Source of the DNA: JANQOZ01 sp045106555
Lineage (GTDB): Bacteria; Pseudomonadota; Gammaproteobacteria; Xanthomonadales; SZUA-38
Direction of reading: 5' to 3'
Assembly (NCBI GenBank): GCA_045106555.1
Contig: JBGCET010000014.1
Span: 1-64,000, forward strand
DNA: 64,000 bases
This document shows, one piece after another, positions 61,459-64,000 of the stretch. The notes beneath the pieces were generated by a model. That model made no database searches. It was given only the letters and a program-made list of their open reading frames with translations, and had not been told where the DNA came from. Both the position numbers and the translations under genes were made by a program. Every line of letters starts with the position of its first letter. The stretch's first letter is position 1.

Positions 61459-63003
61459 ATGAGTAGTCGATTTTCAGCGCTGAAACGCGTGGGGTTTTCT
61501 ACTATCAGTGTCTATCTGGAATTGATAGGTGGCTTCGTTATCTCGGTAATCATCGCCCGCCATCTGGGGCCTGAAGATTACGGCGTGTATACCTTTGTGA
61601 TCTGGTTGAGTGGGTTGACCATTGCCGCCGGGAATCTGGGGGTGGCCAATGCCGCCATCAAGTTTGTGGCCGAAGCGGGCAGCAGTGACGATCCGGCCAA
61701 ACTTACAGCCGTTCGTAACCGACTTCGAAATATCCAGCTTGTTGTACTAACGGTGGCATTGCTGCTGTTAATGACGCTATCGCCGTACGTGTTTTTACCC
61801 AGAATTCCTGCTGAATTTGCTCCCGCGATTTGGCTGTTGGTGATTGCCAGCGGTGCGAAAGCGATTTACATGTTTGATTATTCTGTGGCCAAGGGGCTGG
61901 AAGTATTCGGTTCGATTGCCGCGGTTGTCTCGGTTGTGATGCCGCTGAATCTAGCACTGGTCATTTTTTCAACCTTGAGCGATCAGGGCGTTTTGAGCTT
62001 TGTCATTGTGTATACCTGTGCCTGCATTTTGTCGATGCTGCTGATGACAGTGGCACTTCGAAAACGGGTTAAATGGGCCAAGCCATCAGTGCTGGAACCG
62101 GCACTCAAGAAACGCATGAATCGACATGTGATCTTGGTCTCATTGGCGTTTGTTGTATATATCCTTGGCCGCCAACAAATCGAGATTTATTTTCTCAGCC
62201 TTTGGTCAACCAAAGAAAGCATCGCGTACTTTTCCCTGTCCTTTGCTCTGGCCAGAAGCGCAAAAGAGCTGTTGCCCGGGGTATTGGAAATGACCATTTT
62301 GCCCATGCTCGCGCGAACGTTTGCCTCATCACCGGAAACGCTCCACATCAAGCTACTGGGTTCGATGCGCTACATGCTTATTTTGAGCATGCCGGTTGCG
62401 ATGCTCGGCTACGGACTGGCCCAGCCATTGATTTCGCTGGTTTACGGAGATAGCTACTTGCCGGCAGTGATGCCCATGCAGGTGTTTATGGCTTTGGCCA
62501 TCGTAACGGCATTTTCTAATCCAGCCATTGGATATCTCGTGAGTGTGGATAAACAGCATTTGAACCTAAGCGTTGGAGTATTCGGTGCGGTGCTGAACAT
62601 TGCGCTGGACGTATTTTTGATTTACCGGTGGGGGCTTACTGGTGCGGTGATCGCCGCGGCGATTACGATGATTACCACTGGCATATTGCTGGTTCTGGTT
62701 GCCGGTCGTATGTCGGGCGCTAAGCTACAGGTAATGACCTGGTTGCGAATTTTGCTTGCCGGACTCCTGGCGCTGCTGCCGGTGTATCTGGTCTTGCCAT
62801 GGATTGATGGCGTGGTTGGGTTGGTATTGGCGTCAGCAGGTTTTTTCGCCATCTATATCGTATTGACCCTACTGCTGGGTTGTTGGAGCAAGACGGATTT
62901 GTCGATTTTTCAACGATTGCTTACCCGGGCGCCTTTTGCCCCCAGACCCGTGAGAAAGTTGTTGCTATCGGTTCGTCGCAGAGACCTTGCCGCGCGCTAT
63001 TGA
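61459..63003 (+). CDS. Wzx-type polysaccharide flippase
   Basis: This is a 514-aa MOP-superfamily membrane protein with about twelve to fourteen helices. The opening FSTISVYLELIGGFVISVII and RHLGPEDYGVYTFVIWLSG are typical of Wzx/RfbX flippases, which move lipid-linked repeat units across the inner membrane. A basic C-terminal tail (RPVRKLLLSVRRRDLAARY) stays cytoplasmic. Together with the Wzy-like gene at 54.6 kb it defines a Wzx/Wzy-dependent pathway. Confidence 0.92.
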   Translation: MSSRFSALKRVGFSTISVYLELIGGFVISVIIARHLGPEDYGVYTFVIWLSGLTIAAGNLGVANAAIKFVAEAGSSDDPAKLTAVRNRLRNIQLVVLTVALLLLMTLSPYVFLPRIPAEFAPAIWLLVIASGAKAIYMFDYSVAKGLEVFGSIAAVVSVVMPLNLALVIFSTLSDQGVLSFVIVYTCACILSMLLMTVALRKRVKWAKPSVLEPALKKRMNRHVILVSLAFVVYILGRQQIEIYFLSLWSTKESIAYFSLSFALARSAKELLPGVLEMTILPMLARTFASSPETLHIKLLGSMRYMLILSMPVAMLGYGLAQPLISLVYGDSYLPAVMPMQVFMALAIVTAFSNPAIGYLVSVDKQHLNLSVGVFGAVLNIALDVFLIYRWGLTGAVIAAAITMITTGILLVLVAGRMSGAKLQVMTWLRILLAGLLALLPVYLVLPWIDGVVGLVLASAGFFAIYIVLTLLLGCWSKTDLSIFQRLLTRAPFAPRPVRKLLLSVRRRDLAARY

Positions 63004-63123
63004 TCAGCCGAAGAAATGGGCGTTGCCAACGTGACAATCACCTGATGATAAAAATTCCACCAAACCGCTGTAATGGCCGAGTGCGCGAGAATGCGCTTTT
63101 TTCCACAGGCAGGGAACCTTTCA

Positions 63124-64000
63124 TTGACCACTCCTCTTAACATTCTTTATCACTTCCGAACCCAGGGATTGGGCGTCGAGGCGGTGCACATTAGTGGCAT
63201 CGCCAGGGCCTTTCAGCGGCTTGGGCATACCGTTGAGTTTTCCAGTCCCGGCAACGTCAATCCGTTGGAGTCGATCTCAAAGGCTAGCCACTACCGATCC
63301 AGCAAGTCGTTTCTGCGATCTGTGGTCGATGCGGCCCCGGATTTTCTGTTTGAGCTGTTTGAGATTGCCTACAACTTTCTGGGGCTGTTGCGGAATTTTC
63401 GTATCGCCAGGCGGTTTAAGCCAAACATGATTTATGAGCGCCACGCGTTTTTTCTATTCTCCACCGCGCTATTGGCAGGGTGGCTGAAAATACCATTAGT
63501 GGTTGAGGTCAACGAACTGGTCGGAGACCCAAGAGTACGCGGACAGCCCCTGTTGGCGGTGTTTGCCCGGCTTTCTGATCGGATTGTATTCAAAAGAGCA
63601 ACGCTGATATGTGTGGTTTCAACCCACCTGAAGAGTCGAATAGTGGCTCTTGGCGTAGACCCCGATAAGGTGCTGGTTTTGCCCAACGGGGTCGACGAGG
63701 CAGATTACGCTGAACTGGCTGATGGCAGGGCGCTGCGCAGTACCCACAGCATTGAACAGGCTGAGGTGGTTGTGGGGTTTGTGGGTTGGTTTGTCCCTTG
63801 GCACAGAATGGATCTGTTGGTGGAGGTGGTTGGCAGATTGCGCGAAAAGGGCGTCCCTGTGAAGTTGCTGTTGGTAGGCGATGGCGACTGCCGGGCTGAT
63901 CTGGAAAAACAGGTGGCCGAAGCTGGGTTGGACGATGCCGTGATATTTACAGGTCTGGTACCCCACACCGACGTGGCCCAATACATCGCCGCGATGGATG
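63124..64000 (+). CDS. Glycosyltransferase family 4 (partial, runs off right edge)
   Basis: This is an open frame to the edge with at least 292 codons: NILYHFRTQGLGVEAVHISG at the N-terminus, then MIYERHAFFLFSTALLAG, VVEVNELVGDP, VLPNGVDE, VVVGFVGWFVPWHRMD and LLVGDGDCR. These are GT-B, GT4-type features seen in EPS glycosyltransferases. The best start is the TTG at 63124 with AGGGAA 8 bp upstream, giving the family-typical N-terminus. In-frame ATGs at 63091 and 63073 are alternatives. The 120-bp gap after wzx shows no other feature. Confidence 0.88.
   Translation, partial: MTTPLNILYHFRTQGLGVEAVHISGIARAFQRLGHTVEFSSPGNVNPLESISKASHYRSSKSFLRSVVDAAPDFLFELFEIAYNFLGLLRNFRIARRFKPNMIYERHAFFLFSTALLAGWLKIPLVVEVNELVGDPRVRGQPLLAVFARLSDRIVFKRATLICVVSTHLKSRIVALGVDPDKVLVLPNGVDEADYAELADGRALRSTHSIEQAEVVVGFVGWFVPWHRMDLLVEVVGRLREKGVPVKLLLVGDGDCRADLEKQVAEAGLDDAVIFTGLVPHTDVAQYIAAMD

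Noticed and set aside
1..64000. CRISPR arrays, tRNA genes, insertion sequences, phage genes
   Set aside because: No regularly spaced direct repeats, cloverleaf-like segments, transposase or integrase frames, or terminal inverted repeats were found on either strand.

Overview
The window reads as a chromosomal segment of a moderately GC-rich gammaproteobacterium. Several arrangements are typical of that class: metG divergent from mrp, metG followed by rnfABCDG, a DegS/AlgW protease divergent from petABC, and petABC followed by sspA-sspB. An Oar-type TonB-dependent receptor, a Ser/Thr kinase beside an FHA protein, a XrtA/PEP-CTERM-style exopolysaccharide (EPS) locus and a protein ending in a GDGFE-like tail fit an environmental lineage near Xanthomonadales, Wenzhouxiangellaceae or Chromatiales. 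That placement is inference. Almost all of the window is coding. I found no rRNA, tRNA, IS element, phage gene or CRISPR array.

Region 1 (1-15.9 kb) is housekeeping. It holds the 3' end of glnS, a nucleoside hydrolase, a NYN-LOTUS RNA-biology protein and a tightly overlapping rnfG-D-C-B-A/metG run on the minus strand. It continues with mrp and dcd, a DegS-like protease, the cytochrome bc1 genes petABC, sspA and sspB, and a DUF3301 protein. The rnf cluster has no rnfE; a NYN-domain gene overlaps the end of rnfG where rnfE would be expected.

Region 2 (15.9-27.2 kb) is rich in signalling and secreted proteins: a membrane Ser/Thr kinase with a formylglycine-generating-enzyme-like extracytoplasmic domain, a two-FHA membrane protein, a secreted protein with two SUEL-lectin-like repeats, a gamma-glutamyltransferase, malate dehydrogenase, a TPR-sulfotransferase, and a membrane GAF-PAS class III adenylate cyclase.

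Region 3 (27.2-38.9 kb) is envelope-related: an Oar-like receptor with a clear downstream terminator, a short FimV-like protein, PpnN, a large AsmA-like DUF748 protein and a membrane TPR protein.

Region 4 (39-64 kb) is a long surface-polysaccharide locus. Sugar-nucleotide genes (galE, a UDP-uronate 4-epimerase and a TviB-type UDP-HexNAc 6-dehydrogenase) lead into a polyprenyl glycosylphosphotransferase. After a c-type-haem/HZS-alpha-like protein and a J-domain membrane protein come a Wza-like lipoprotein, a Wzz-like chain-length protein, a degenerate tyrosine autokinase, an outer-membrane barrel, a FemAB-like acyltransferase, a polysaccharide deacetylase, an O-antigen-ligase/Wzy-like protein, an unrecognised membrane-anchored protein with conserved His/Asp clusters, glycosyltransferases, a Gfo/Idh oxidoreductase, an SDR, a second deacetylase and a Wzx flippase. 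These families are those of exosortase A-associated EPS clusters, but no exosortase, XrtA-associated ATPase or EpsI-like gene is present in the window. The locus runs off the right edge inside a glycosyltransferase gene.
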